Part shown: positions 43,443 to 51,279 of the stretch, piece after piece
Numbering within the stretch: the first letter of the stretch is position 1
How the letters are laid out: the number at the start of each line of letters is the position of its first letter
Assembly (NCBI GenBank): GCA_017503735.1
Contig: JAFVSN010000031.1
Location: forward strand, 180,882-244,881
Reading direction: 5' to 3'
Source of the DNA: Lachnospiraceae bacterium
Lineage (GTDB): Bacteria; Bacillota; Clostridia; Lachnospirales; Lachnospiraceae
DNA length: 64,000 bases
Made by a program: the position numbers and the translations under genes
The notes under the pieces: model-generated
What the model saw: only the letters and a program-made list of their open reading frames with translations
Database searches by the model: none
What the model was told of the DNA's origin: nothing

Positions 43443-44306
43443 ATGCGGTTAGGCGGTTATGTGTTTGTAAAAGGAAATGACCCAGAGGAGTATGCCCTTG
43501 CCCATGTGAAAAAAGGCTTTGGGGCGGCACTTTGCCCGGACTGGGTGAGCCTTTCCCGTCCGGCGGAACTTCGGGCGTTTCGGGATGCCATGAAAAAGCA
43601 CGATGTCCGTATTGCGGAGGTGGGAGCGTGGTGCAATCCGCTCCATCCGAACAAGGCGGAGGCGGAAAGTAAAATAGAGTATATTATCGGCAGACTGCGT
43701 CTGGCAGAGGAGCTGGGGGCGGCCACCTGTGTGAATATTCTCGGAACGAAACAGACCGAGACCTGGTTCGGACCGCATCTCTCCGGTTATACGGAGGAGT
43801 TTTTTAAGGAGTCCGTGGAGGTATATCAGCGGATTATCGATGCGGTAAATCCGAAGACCGCAAAGCTTTCCTTTGAGATGATGCCGTACTATTTCCTGGA
43901 TTCCCCGGAGGGATATTTGCGTTTCCTTATGGCTGTTGACCGGAAGGCGGCAGCGGTACATCTGGACATTTGTAATACCATGAACCACCCGAAACGGTTC
44001 TTTGAGAACGGTGCCTTTATAAAAGAGACCTTTGACAAGCTGCGGGATAAGATTGTGACGTTGCATTTAAAGGATATTGCCATGGAGACGGATTCTCTGA
44101 CGGTGGCATTCCGGGAGGTTCTTCTCGGTACCGGCGGCATCGACTATCCGGTGCTGATGGAGGAAATCGCAAAGCTTCCTACGGATACGCCGGCTATGTT
44201 GGAGCATCTGAACGGAGAAGCGGAGTACGATGCGGCGACAGCGGCAGTAGTAAAGTGTATGGAAAACATCGGCATGCACCGGGAGGGTATGTGCTGGGTA
44301 AAGTGA
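43443..44306 (+). CDS. Sugar phosphate isomerase/epimerase family TIM-barrel protein
   Basis: 287 residues of the AP-endonuclease-2-like xylose isomerase TIM-barrel family. Visible metal-ligand neighbourhoods: LSFEMMPYYFLDSPEG (Glu), AAVHLDICNTMN (Asp), KIVTLHLKDIAM (His/Asp) and ultimately PAMLEHLNGEAEYD (Glu). AGGAGG before the ATG. As the last gene of the xylan-type run it may interconvert a released sugar; the exact substrate is undetermined. Confidence 0.85.
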   Translation: MRLGGYVFVKGNDPEEYALAHVKKGFGAALCPDWVSLSRPAELRAFRDAMKKHDVRIAEVGAWCNPLHPNKAEAESKIEYIIGRLRLAEELGAATCVNILGTKQTETWFGPHLSGYTEEFFKESVEVYQRIIDAVNPKTAKLSFEMMPYYFLDSPEGYLRFLMAVDRKAAAVHLDICNTMNHPKRFFENGAFIKETFDKLRDKIVTLHLKDIAMETDSLTVAFREVLLGTGGIDYPVLMEEIAKLPTDTPAMLEHLNGEAEYDAATAAVVKCMENIGMHREGMCWVK

Positions 44307-44370
44307 TAGGTCCGACCGGTTTACCGGCGAAAGGGAACTTGAGAAAAGAGTATGTGAGAAGAACCTAAGA

Positions 44371-44444
44371 AAAGCCGCCCCGGTGTTTGATATGCAGTTT
44401 GTCATGCAGATAAGAAGCATATCATTTGCCGGGGTGGCTTTCTT
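44371..44444. terminator. Long two-step hairpin terminator between convergent genes
   Basis: AAAGCCGCCCCGG pairs with CCGGGGTGGCTT, with an inner TGATATGC/GCATATCA stem, followed by T-rich sequence. It closes the GH120 cluster and faces the minus-strand anti-sigma gene. Confidence 0.8.
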
Positions 44445-44499
44445 ATGTGGTATAGTATTCGTTGATTATGGGCAATTATAAAAATTTATTTCGGAAAAC

Positions 44500-45015
44500 T
44501 TACTCCGATTTATTGGTGTCTATAGACAAAGTCAGTTCATCGTCTGTGATTTCCACAGAGTGGTTGCAGTCGTTTTCGTGTTCACCCGTAATAACAAGGG
44601 TAACGACAGTATCTTCCAATTCGTCTACCTCTTCTGCGTTAGCACCGTTCGGCTCTACTTCGATATAGGCATATACTTCATCATTCTTTCCGGTTTCCTC
44701 GTCCACAGAATCAAGCTTCATTTTGAAAGAACCGCCTATGTGTCCGTCTTCTTCCTTCCATGTGATATCCGGTGTAAATTCATTGCCGTTAATGTTAACC
44801 TTAATCTTACTGATCCAGGTCTGGCCGGTAGCGGCATAGCAAATGCCGTTGGATGCCACAAATGTAAGTACCAGTGCAGCCATAGCTGCGATTGCGAATT
44901 TTACACCATTTCTGAATTTAAATGAGTCTTTTTTCATTTCCATTACCTTTCCAAGCAACGCCTCCGGTGCATGGATCTGGTCATATACTTTTTTTACGTC
45001 TTCTGCGTTGTTCAT
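44500..45015 (-). CDS. Membrane protein, probable anti-sigma factor
   Basis: 171 residues: a cytoplasmic N-terminal segment of about 36 residues (VKKVYDQIHAPEALLGKVMEM), one membrane helix (FAIAAMAALVLTFVASNGIC), then an acidic extracytoplasmic domain. This topology and the gene's position 1 nt after an ECF sigma gene are those of DUF4179-like/RsiV-like anti-sigma proteins. A ribosome site AAGGAGG lies within the end of the sigma gene. Signal sensed is unknown. Confidence 0.75.
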   Translation of the reverse strand: MNNAEDVKKVYDQIHAPEALLGKVMEMKKDSFKFRNGVKFAIAAMAALVLTFVASNGICYAATGQTWISKIKVNINGNEFTPDITWKEEDGHIGGSFKMKLDSVDEETGKNDEVYAYIEVEPNGANAEEVDELEDTVVTLVITGEHENDCNHSVEITDDELTLSIDTNKSE

Positions 45016-45016
45016 G

Positions 45017-45490
45017 TTACCACGCCTCCTTAAGCTGTTCCTTTAACAATTTTCTTGCGCGGACAAGTCTGGTCCGGACCGTTGCTTCCTTCATGCGCAG
45101 GATTTCCGCAATTTCCTTTGTGGAGTATCCTTCATAATAAAACAGGTAGATGACACTGCGACATTTTGTGGGTAATTGTTTAATGGTCTCGTAAAGCTCC
45201 GTATCCTTTGGTTCGGAAAATACCGGTTCTGTTTCGAGGGCATCGAAAGAATCCATGTTTTTTCTCCAAAAGGAGGAAAAGAAGCTGTTGCACTCATTGA
45301 TACATACACGAATCAGCCACCGCTTTTCATGCTCCCGGTCCGTGAAAGCTGTCTTTTTCGTCAGCAGTTTTACGAAGGTCTGCTGTACAATGTCGTCGGC
45401 GTCAGACGGGACTTTGGTGTAACTGACGGCGATTCTGTATATGGTATCCATATGCGTTTGTACAATACGCGCATAGTCTTCTCTGTCCAA
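45017..45490 (-). CDS. ECF-type RNA polymerase sigma factor
   Basis: 157 residues. Sigma region 2: YRIAVSYTKVPSDADDIVQQTFVKL, followed by KRWLIRVCINECNSFF. Region 4: LPTKCRSVIYLFYYEGYSTKEIAEIL with EATVRTRLVRARKLLKEQL as the -35 recognition helix. It is coupled to the downstream membrane anti-sigma candidate, suggesting stress-inducible autoregulation. Confidence 0.92.
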   Translation of the reverse strand: MDREDYARIVQTHMDTIYRIAVSYTKVPSDADDIVQQTFVKLLTKKTAFTDREHEKRWLIRVCINECNSFFSSFWRKNMDSFDALETEPVFSEPKDTELYETIKQLPTKCRSVIYLFYYEGYSTKEIAEILRMKEATVRTRLVRARKLLKEQLKEAW

Positions 45491-45700
45491 ACCAATCTCT
45501 CCTTTGTCCGTTTTGTTTCTTGTAAAAGGCCTTTCACTTTATAAACCTTTGAAGGCGGAAAAATGTGCGAAAAAATTTTTCTATTTTTATTTTACATTAA
45601 AATCTGAAATTTGGCGAGCCTTAAAAAGGACTTGGACGGAAATGGGGGTGTGCAGACCGGGACGGTCTGGAGGTCGGAGGAGGAGTAGCGGATTTCGCTC

Positions 45701-45805
45701 TTGACAAATCTCAATACGCATGTTAAGTTAAATATTGATAGTAGACCTTAGGTCTGATCCACGCTTGTTAGGGAAAAGTTTTCCTTGGCAAGCGTTTTCT
45801 TTTTT
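45701..45805 (+). promoter_or_regulatory. Promoter plus attenuator-like leader before the NUDIX gene
   Basis: TTGACA (45701-45706) with a weak -10 (TAAGTT, 45724-45729), then a small hairpin AGACC TTA GGTCT (45743-45755) and a terminator, ACGCTTG (45761-45767) with CAAGCGT (45789-45795) plus inner GGAAAA/TTTTCC, ending in an 11-nt T-rich tail. The NUDIX start lies only 36 nt further on. Either a conditional attenuator or a roughly 70-nt free RNA. Nothing else clear in 45491-45700. Confidence 0.55.
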
Positions 45806-45840
45806 CGTGCACGGAAGTAATCATGGAAAGGAGAATGCAA

Positions 45841-46326
45841 ATGATAGTAAAAGACAGCGCAGGAAACGAACTTTTAGCGGTAATCGATGTACCGGAGGAA
45901 CTGGCAGAGCAGCAGTACAGCCCGGTAAATCATGCTTTGCTTGTAGTAAAAATCGGCGAAGAATATTTGTTGGGTTGGAACCGTTGGCGACAGGACTGGG
46001 AAATCTTCGGCGGATGCAAAGAAGAGGGGGAAACACTTAGACAGTGTATTGAACGTGAAGCGGAGGAAGAATTGGGACTTTCCGGTGTGGAATACACTTA
46101 TCTTGGTTTGATGCACGATAAAATGGCACCGGGATATTTTAATCCGGAATGGCATGAGGAGTACGGCGGGCTTTACGGAGTGACGTTGTCACAAGAGATG
46201 TTAAAAGAAATCGAGGCGAACCGGGCAGACAAGGAAGAAATCGAGAAGTTGACCTTTTACAATGAGGTAAAGGGGAAGGAAAAGGTTGCGGAGATTGATG
46301 AGACGTTATTACGGTATTGGAAGTAA
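45841..46326 (+). CDS. NUDIX hydrolase
   Basis: 161 residues with a complete NUDIX box at 58-80: GCKEEGE then REAEEELGL, all catalytic positions conserved. It hydrolyses a nucleoside diphosphate linked to some other moiety; the substrate cannot be told. The ATG at 45841 is selected because AAAGGAG ends 7 nt before it; the in-frame ATGs at 45823 and 45835 fall before or on the ribosome site. Possibly controlled by the attenuator-like leader upstream. Confidence 0.88.
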   Translation: MIVKDSAGNELLAVIDVPEELAEQQYSPVNHALLVVKIGEEYLLGWNRWRQDWEIFGGCKEEGETLRQCIEREAEEELGLSGVEYTYLGLMHDKMAPGYFNPEWHEEYGGLYGVTLSQEMLKEIEANRADKEEIEKLTFYNEVKGKEKVAEIDETLLRYWK

Positions 46327-46420
46327 TCGCACGGGGAGAACGGAATCCGTAAGAAATTCAAACAAAGGAGCAAAGTTACTGAACCCTTGAGAAAGACAAT
46401 CAGAAAGAGAGGATAAGCGA

Positions 46421-46804
46421 ATGAATTTTAAGTATGTAAGAATCCAGGGCCGGGAGTTGTCCTATGTAACCAAATATCCGAAGGGCATCTTTGCCATGTG
46501 TTGGCGGAAGATTTATGACGGTGTGATGGAAGAAGCGGATGCAGAACTGTTCAAAGAAATCAATGCTTGGTTTGAGGAGAACCTGCCGATACCGGATGTA
46601 TGCGAAAGCGGAAAAGAACCGGTGATTACTTATTTTAAGGTGGCAACCACGGCACATATGCTGGAGAAGATTACGCCGGCCATGGAGCTGCTTGACAAGT
46701 ACAATCATCCGTATGATGTGGTGTACACGAATTTTGTCGGGGACATTGTATACGAGGACGAATATCAAGTGGCGGTGAGAGTGGATTCTGTAAGTGTCGG
46801 TTGA
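46421..46804 (+). CDS. Hypothetical protein
   Basis: 127 residues, beginning MNFKYVRIQGRELSYVTKY and with EPVITYFKVATTAHMLEKI. Mixed alpha/beta, no signal peptide or membrane segment, no recognised motif. A GAGAGGA ribosome site precedes the ATG and base use matches neighbours, so I take it as a real gene of unknown role. It lies 94 nt after the NUDIX gene. Confidence 0.65.
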   Translation: MNFKYVRIQGRELSYVTKYPKGIFAMCWRKIYDGVMEEADAELFKEINAWFEENLPIPDVCESGKEPVITYFKVATTAHMLEKITPAMELLDKYNHPYDVVYTNFVGDIVYEDEYQVAVRVDSVSVG

Positions 46805-46872
46805 TGGAATGACTACGGATTCTCCGGAGGCTTGCCCGGTTTTGGGACTGCGGAAGTTTGCCAATTTGTGAC

Positions 46873-46901
46873 TTGCCTTTTCAAAACCGCTGTGTTATAC
46901 T
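46873..46901 (+). promoter_or_regulatory. Promoter for a GNAT gene
   Basis: TTGCCT (46873-46878), 17-bp spacer, TATACT (46896-46901). Confidence 0.6.
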
Positions 46902-46934
46902 GTTCGAAATATTCAAAAACAGGAGGGATTGCTT

Positions 46935-47420
46935 ATGATAAGGTTGATGAGAGAAGAAGAGATTCCGGCATGTGTGGCTTTGATTCGGAGAAGCTTTGGA
47001 ACCGTAGCGGAGGAGTTCGGTTTTACGGTCGAAAATGCGCCTCGTTTTACCGCATTTGCAACCACGGAGGAGAGACTTAATTGGCACTTGCACGGAGAGA
47101 AGAGACCGATGTATGTGTTTGAGAACGAGAACGGCGAGATTGTAGGTTATTACTCCCTTTTGTTTCAGGAAAATAATGAGTGTGAGTTGAACAATCTTTG
47201 TGTAGCACCGGAGAGTCGCCACGGGAAAGTAGGCGAGGCACTTTTGCTTCATTCCTATGAAATTGCAAAGGAAGCCGGTTGTGTAAAGATGAATATCGGC
47301 ATAGTGGAAGAGAATGTGCAGCTTCGGAAGTGGTACGAGAAGTACGGTGTGGTGCATGTGGGGATGAAGAAGCATGACTTCTTTCCGTTTACCTGCGGGT
47401 ATATGGAGAAGAAGTTATAG
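46935..47420 (+). CDS. GNAT-family N-acetyltransferase
   Basis: 161 residues. Acetyl-CoA-binding motif A is LNNLCVAPESRHGKVGEALL, with a downstream motif B region CVKMNIGIVEENVQLRKWYEKYG. Substrate unknown. The start is set at ATG 46935, 7 nt after AGGAGGG; the frame opens slightly earlier at a TTG. Monocistronic with its own promoter. Confidence 0.87.
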   Translation: MIRLMREEEIPACVALIRRSFGTVAEEFGFTVENAPRFTAFATTEERLNWHLHGEKRPMYVFENENGEIVGYYSLLFQENNECELNNLCVAPESRHGKVGEALLLHSYEIAKEAGCVKMNIGIVEENVQLRKWYEKYGVVHVGMKKHDFFPFTCGYMEKKL

Positions 47421-47520
47421 TGTTGAAAAAACATTAAATTTGGTTGAAAAAATAAGGAGAATAGGTTAATATAAGGGTGAGAGAACAGGTCATGTATTTC
47501 ATTTGTGAAAGGATGATTCG

Positions 47521-47694
47521 ATGGAAGCAACGATTGAGAACAGAAATATTGCAGAAACAGAAGAACAACAAGATGCAGTACGGAATCTCGTTGTGGCAGG
47601 GTTGGAACAAATAAAAACGGGGAAAACAAAGGATTTCAATGCTGTATGCGATAGGTTGGAGAAACGTTATACGAGTGAAGCAATATCGTATTGA
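47521..47694 (+). CDS. Antitoxin of a RelE/ParE-type pair
   Basis: 57 residues, starting MEATIENRNIAETEEQQDAV; helical, acidic, with FNAVCDRLEKRYTSEA at the C-terminus. AAAGGATG lies before the ATG. Its 3' end overlaps the toxin gene by 20 nt, the common arrangement that couples antitoxin and toxin translation. It presumably neutralises the toxin and represses the operon, as for RelB/ParD families. Confidence 0.75.
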   Translation: MEATIENRNIAETEEQQDAVRNLVVAGLEQIKTGKTKDFNAVCDRLEKRYTSEAISY

Positions 47695-48016
47695 GATAAC
47701 CGAACTGGCTGAGAAGGATTTGACAGATGCGGGAGATTATATCGCGTTTGAACTTTTGAATCCAAAAGCTGCGCTAGATACGGTGCAAGGAATTCGCGCA
47801 CAGATTAATAAGTTAGAATATTTCCCCGAACGGAACGAATTGGATGAGGATCCGATTTTAGCTACGTTCGGTGTGCGAATGGATTATTATCGAAATTATA
47901 AGATATACTATGTTGCGGATAATGAAAAAAACATTGTATATATCATTCGCATCTTACATATGCTGGTAGACAGCCGGACGTGGTTGTATAGGACGTTCCG
48001 AGTAATAGAAGAGTAG
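47675..48016 (+). CDS. RelE/ParE-family toxin
   Basis: About 113 residues from GTG 47675 (VKQYRIEITELAEKDLTDAG). Family pattern: IAFELLNPKAALDTVQGIRAQINKLE, FGVRMDYYRNYKIYYVAD and IIRILHMLVDSRTW. These are typical of RelE/ParE plasmid-stabilisation toxins, which cleave mRNA at the ribosome or poison gyrase. The frame is open from 47639, inside the antitoxin gene; the precise start is uncertain. The C-terminal region resembles the truncated toxin at 39.0 kb only at family level. Confidence 0.8.
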   Translation: MKQYRIEITELAEKDLTDAGDYIAFELLNPKAALDTVQGIRAQINKLEYFPERNELDEDPILATFGVRMDYYRNYKIYYVADNEKNIVYIIRILHMLVDSRTWLYRTFRVIEE

Positions 48017-48030
48017 TTCTGTAAAAGATT

Positions 48031-48089
48031 AGAACCACCTGCACAGGGAAATTACATCAGTAATTCTTTTGCGTAGGTGGTTCTTTTTT
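48031..48089 (+). terminator. Terminator after the toxin gene
   Basis: AGAACCACCT (48031-48040) pairs with AGGTGGTTCT (48075-48084), with an inner AATTAC/GTAATT stem and a T tail. Confidence 0.85.
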
Positions 48090-48173
48090 GTCAAAAAGGT
48101 CTAAATCTGCCTGCTATGTTACCCCACTCCCTTGTACTTCATGAATAAATTTACGTTCCGCGAAAAAAAACTC

Positions 48174-48202
48174 TTGTCAGCACGAAAAAATGGATGTATA
48201 AT
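48174..48202 (+). promoter_or_regulatory. Promoter of the F420-ligase-like/guaA operon
   Basis: TTGTCA (48174-48179), 17-bp spacer, TATAAT (48197-48202). The leader to 48277 holds a short hairpin ATTGTAT/GTATACAAT. Confidence 0.8.
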
Positions 48203-48277
48203 AAGTCGTAATGTTTGTCAGGGGTATTGTATTTTTGTATACAATCTTTAATTTAGACAGAAAGCAGAGGTATTCAG

Positions 48278-49468
48278 ATGGAAAGACGAGTAGGTACTGT
48301 TTCAAGAGGTGTGCGTTGTCCGATTATCCGTGAGGGAGACGATCTTGCGAAAATCGTAGTGGATAGCGTGCTTGGCGCGGCTGAGTCCGAGGGCTTTGAG
48401 ATGAGAGATAAGGACGTTATCTCCATTACCGAGTCCATCGTAGCAAGAGCGCAGGGAAATTATGCATCTGTAGAAGATATTGCGGCAGATGTTAAGGCAA
48501 AGCTTGGTGGCGAGACCATCGGCGTTATCTTCCCGATTTTGTCCCGTAATCGTTTTGCTATCTGCTTAAAGGGTATTGCCATGGGTGCAAAGAAGGTAGT
48601 TTTGATGTTAAGCTACCCGAGCGACGAGGTTGGTAATGCATTGTTGACCTATGACCAGTTGGACGAGAAGGGAATCAATCCGTACAGTGATGTACTTTCC
48701 CTTGCAAAGTATCGTGAGTTGTTCGGCGAGAACAAGCATGAGTTCACCGGCGTAGATTATGTAGAGTATTATTCCAATATTATTAAGGAAGCGGGCGCAG
48801 AGGTTGAGGTTATCTTCGCAAATCAGGCAAAGGCAATTTTAGACTATACCGACTGCATCCTCACTTGTGATATTCACACCAGAGTTCGTACGAAGCGTAT
48901 CTTAAAGGCTGCAGGCGCAAAGGTTGTTTGCGGTTTGGATGATATTATGACGGCTTCCGTAAACGGTAGCGGTTTCAATGCAAAGTACGGCTTGCTCGGT
49001 TCCAATAAGGCAACCGAGGACAAGATTAAGTTGTTCCCGCAGGAGTGTCAGGGCTTGGTAGAAGACATTCAGAAACAGGTAATGGACAAGACCGGTAAGC
49101 ACGTAGAGGTTATGGTTTACGGCGACGGTGCGTTCAAGGACCCGCAGGGTAAGATTTGGGAGCTGGCTGACCCGGTTGTTTCTCCGGCTTTTACCTCCGG
49201 TCTCATCGGTACTCCGAACGAGTTAAAGTTAAAGTATTTGGCTGACAATGATTTCAAGAACTTAAGCGGTGCAGAGTTAAAGGCTGCAATTGAAGATAGT
49301 ATTAAGGCAAAGAATGGTAGCCTCGTTGGTAACATGGCTTCTCAGGGAACCACTCCGAGACAGCTTACCGACCTCATCGGTTCTCTGTGTGACTTAACCA
49401 GCGGTTCCGGTGACAAGGGTACTCCGGTGGTACTTGTACAGGGCTATTTCGATAACTATACCGACTAA
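48278..49468 (+). CDS. Coenzyme F420-0:L-glutamate ligase-like protein
   Basis: 396 residues of the F420-ligase (CofE-like) fold found widely in Firmicutes. Visible: MRDKDVISITESIVARAQGN, FPILSRNRFAICLKGIA, VMVYGDGAFKDPQGKIWELADPVVSPAF and GNMASQGTTPRQLTDLIGSLCDL. In archaea CofE adds glutamates to F420; most Firmicutes with this gene are not known to make F420, so the physiological role here is open. It is 23 nt upstream of the guaA variant, suggesting an operon. Confidence 0.85.
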   Translation: MERRVGTVSRGVRCPIIREGDDLAKIVVDSVLGAAESEGFEMRDKDVISITESIVARAQGNYASVEDIAADVKAKLGGETIGVIFPILSRNRFAICLKGIAMGAKKVVLMLSYPSDEVGNALLTYDQLDEKGINPYSDVLSLAKYRELFGENKHEFTGVDYVEYYSNIIKEAGAEVEVIFANQAKAILDYTDCILTCDIHTRVRTKRILKAAGAKVVCGLDDIMTASVNGSGFNAKYGLLGSNKATEDKIKLFPQECQGLVEDIQKQVMDKTGKHVEVMVYGDGAFKDPQGKIWELADPVVSPAFTSGLIGTPNELKLKYLADNDFKNLSGAELKAAIEDSIKAKNGSLVGNMASQGTTPRQLTDLIGSLCDLTSGSGDKGTPVVLVQGYFDNYTD

Positions 49469-49491
49469 TCTTGAATAAAGGAGCAACGTTT

Positions 49492-50784
49492 ATGAAGCAG
49501 GATATGATTGTTATTTTGGACCTCGGCAGCACCGAAAATACCGTGCTTGCCCGTCAGATTCGTGACCTTGGCGTATACAGTGAAATTCATCCGCATGATA
49601 TTACTGCAGAGGGCTTAAAGGCGCTGAACAACGTAAAAGGTATTGTGTTAAACGGCGGTGAGAACCGTGTGGTAGACGGCGTGGAAGTTGTGGTAAACGA
49701 CGAGATTTACAGCCTTGGCATCCCGATGATTTCCGTAGATTGTCCGTCCGCAAAGTGCGATGTGAAGTATGACACCCTTCCGGGGGAGGATGTATTAAAG
49801 ACATTCTTATTCGATACCTGTAAGGCAGAAGCAAACTGGAACATGAAGAACTTCGTGGCTGACCAGATTGAAATCGTTCGTAAGCAGGTTGGAGACAAGA
49901 AGGTGCTTCTTGCTCTGTCCGGCGGTGTAGACTCTTCCGTAGTTGCTGCATTGCTTCTTAAGGCAATCGGCAACCAGTTGACCTGTGTACACGTAAACCA
50001 CGGTCTCATGAGAAAGAACGAGTCCGAGAACGTCGTAGAAGTATTCAAGAATCAGTTAAATGCAAACTTAGTATATGTAGATGCAACGGACCGTTTCCTG
50101 GACAAGCTGGCAGGTGTGGCTGATCCGGAGCAGAAGAGAAAGATTATCGGCGGTGAGTTCATCCGTGTCTTCGAAGAAGAGGCTCGTAAGTTAGACGGCA
50201 TCGACTTCCTCGGACAGGGAACCATTTACCCGGACATCATCGAATCCGGTACCAAGACCGCAAAGGCTGTAAAGTCCCACCACAACGTAGGCGGTTTGCC
50301 GGAGGATTTACAGTTCGAGCTTGTTGAGCCGCTTGCGCAGCTCTTCAAGGACGAGGTTCGTGCTTGTGGTATCGAGCTTGGCCTTCCGGCTGAGATGGTA
50401 TACCGTCAGCCGTTCCCAGGCCCGGGTCTCGGCGTAAGATGCTTAGGTGCCATCACCCGTGAGCGTCTTGCAGCACTCCGTGAGTCCGATGCCATCCTTC
50501 GCGATGAATTCGCAAAGGCCGGCCTTGACAAGACCGTATGGCAGTACTTCACCGTAGTGCCGGACTTCAAGGCAGTCGGTGTGCGTGACAACGCCCGCAG
50601 CATGGGTTACATGTGTGTGATCCGTGCCGTGAATACCATTGACGCAATGACCGCTACCATCGAGAGAGTAGATTACGATTTACTTGAGAAGATTGCGGAC
50701 AGAATTACCAGCGAAGTAACGAGTATCAACAGAGTTGTATATGAAGTTACCAAGAAGCCGGTAGCGACGATAGAGTATGAGTAA
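49492..50784 (+). CDS. guaA: GMP synthase with degenerate, shortened glutaminase domain
   Basis: 430 residues instead of the usual about 510-525. The ATP-pyrophosphatase domain is intact: PP-loop ALSGGVDSSVV (Ser143-Ser149), HVNHGLMRK, FLGQGTIYPDIIESG, and the dimerisation domain with FPGPGLGVRCLGA, DARSM-like DNARSMGYMCV and TIDAMTA. The N-terminal glutamine amidotransferase region is only about 125 residues: it keeps the opening ILDLGSTENTVLARQIRDLGV, VLNGGENRV and GIPMISVDCP, but GICYG with its nucleophile Cys and the later catalytic His and Glu are absent. It therefore should not hydrolyse glutamine itself; direct ammonia use or a separate glutaminase is inferred. ATG 49492 follows AAAGGAG. 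Confidence 0.9.
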   Translation: MKQDMIVILDLGSTENTVLARQIRDLGVYSEIHPHDITAEGLKALNNVKGIVLNGGENRVVDGVEVVVNDEIYSLGIPMISVDCPSAKCDVKYDTLPGEDVLKTFLFDTCKAEANWNMKNFVADQIEIVRKQVGDKKVLLALSGGVDSSVVAALLLKAIGNQLTCVHVNHGLMRKNESENVVEVFKNQLNANLVYVDATDRFLDKLAGVADPEQKRKIIGGEFIRVFEEEARKLDGIDFLGQGTIYPDIIESGTKTAKAVKSHHNVGGLPEDLQFELVEPLAQLFKDEVRACGIELGLPAEMVYRQPFPGPGLGVRCLGAITRERLAALRESDAILRDEFAKAGLDKTVWQYFTVVPDFKAVGVRDNARSMGYMCVIRAVNTIDAMTATIERVDYDLLEKIADRITSEVTSINRVVYEVTKKPVATIEYE

Positions 50785-50811
50785 GCTACAAGCCCTACGG
50801 GGATAAAAAGG

Positions 50812-50850
50812 AAAAGAGTTGCGAGAATTTATTCTCGGCAACTCTTTTAT
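50812..50850 (+). terminator. Terminator after guaA
   Basis: AAAAGAGTTGC pairs with GCAACTCTTTT, plus inner GAGAAT/ATTCTC; it is also the first element of the downstream repeat unit. Confidence 0.85.
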
Positions 50851-51276
50851 CTTTTTGTCTATGTGGGGCGCCAGCCCCACATGAGGAAGGAGCGAAGCGG
50901 ATTCCGAATGAGTAGGGCGTAGTAGTGGTGCAACGCCGTGCAAATTTATTTGTAACGGCGTTTTTTGATTGCACTTTTGTGAACGGCGCCAGCCGTTCAT
51001 GAGGAAGGAGTCCGCAGGACGGATTCCGAATGAGCACAGCGTAGCCTTGATAGAGTATAGCGAGAATTTATTCTCGGCAACTCTTTTATCTTTTTGTCCA
51101 TGTGGGGCGCCAGCCCCACATGAGGAAGGAGCGAAGCGGATTCCGAATGAGTAGGGCGTAGTAGTGGTGCATCGCCGTGCGAATGTATTCGTAACGGCGT
51201 TTTTTGATTGCACTTTTGTGAACGGCGCCAGCCCCACATGAGGAAGGAGCGAAGCGGATTCCGAATGAGCACAGCG
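50821..51276. repeat. Tandem duplication of a structured intergenic unit
   Basis: Two copies (50821-51042 and 51060-51276, offset 239 nt). Each contains a GCGAGAAT hairpin, a GTGGGGC-GCCA-GCCCCAC or GAACGGC-GCCA-GCC hairpin, the block GAGGAAGGAG...CGGATTCCGAATGAG (four times in total), and a terminator-like AACGGCGTTTTTT hairpin. Stems co-vary between copies: GCAAATTTATTTGT versus GCGAATGTATTCGT. GATAGAGTAT from the guaA 3' end recurs at 51049-51058, showing the duplication once reached into guaA. This fills the whole gap 50785-51279. Confidence 0.85.
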
Positions 51277-51279
51277 TTG

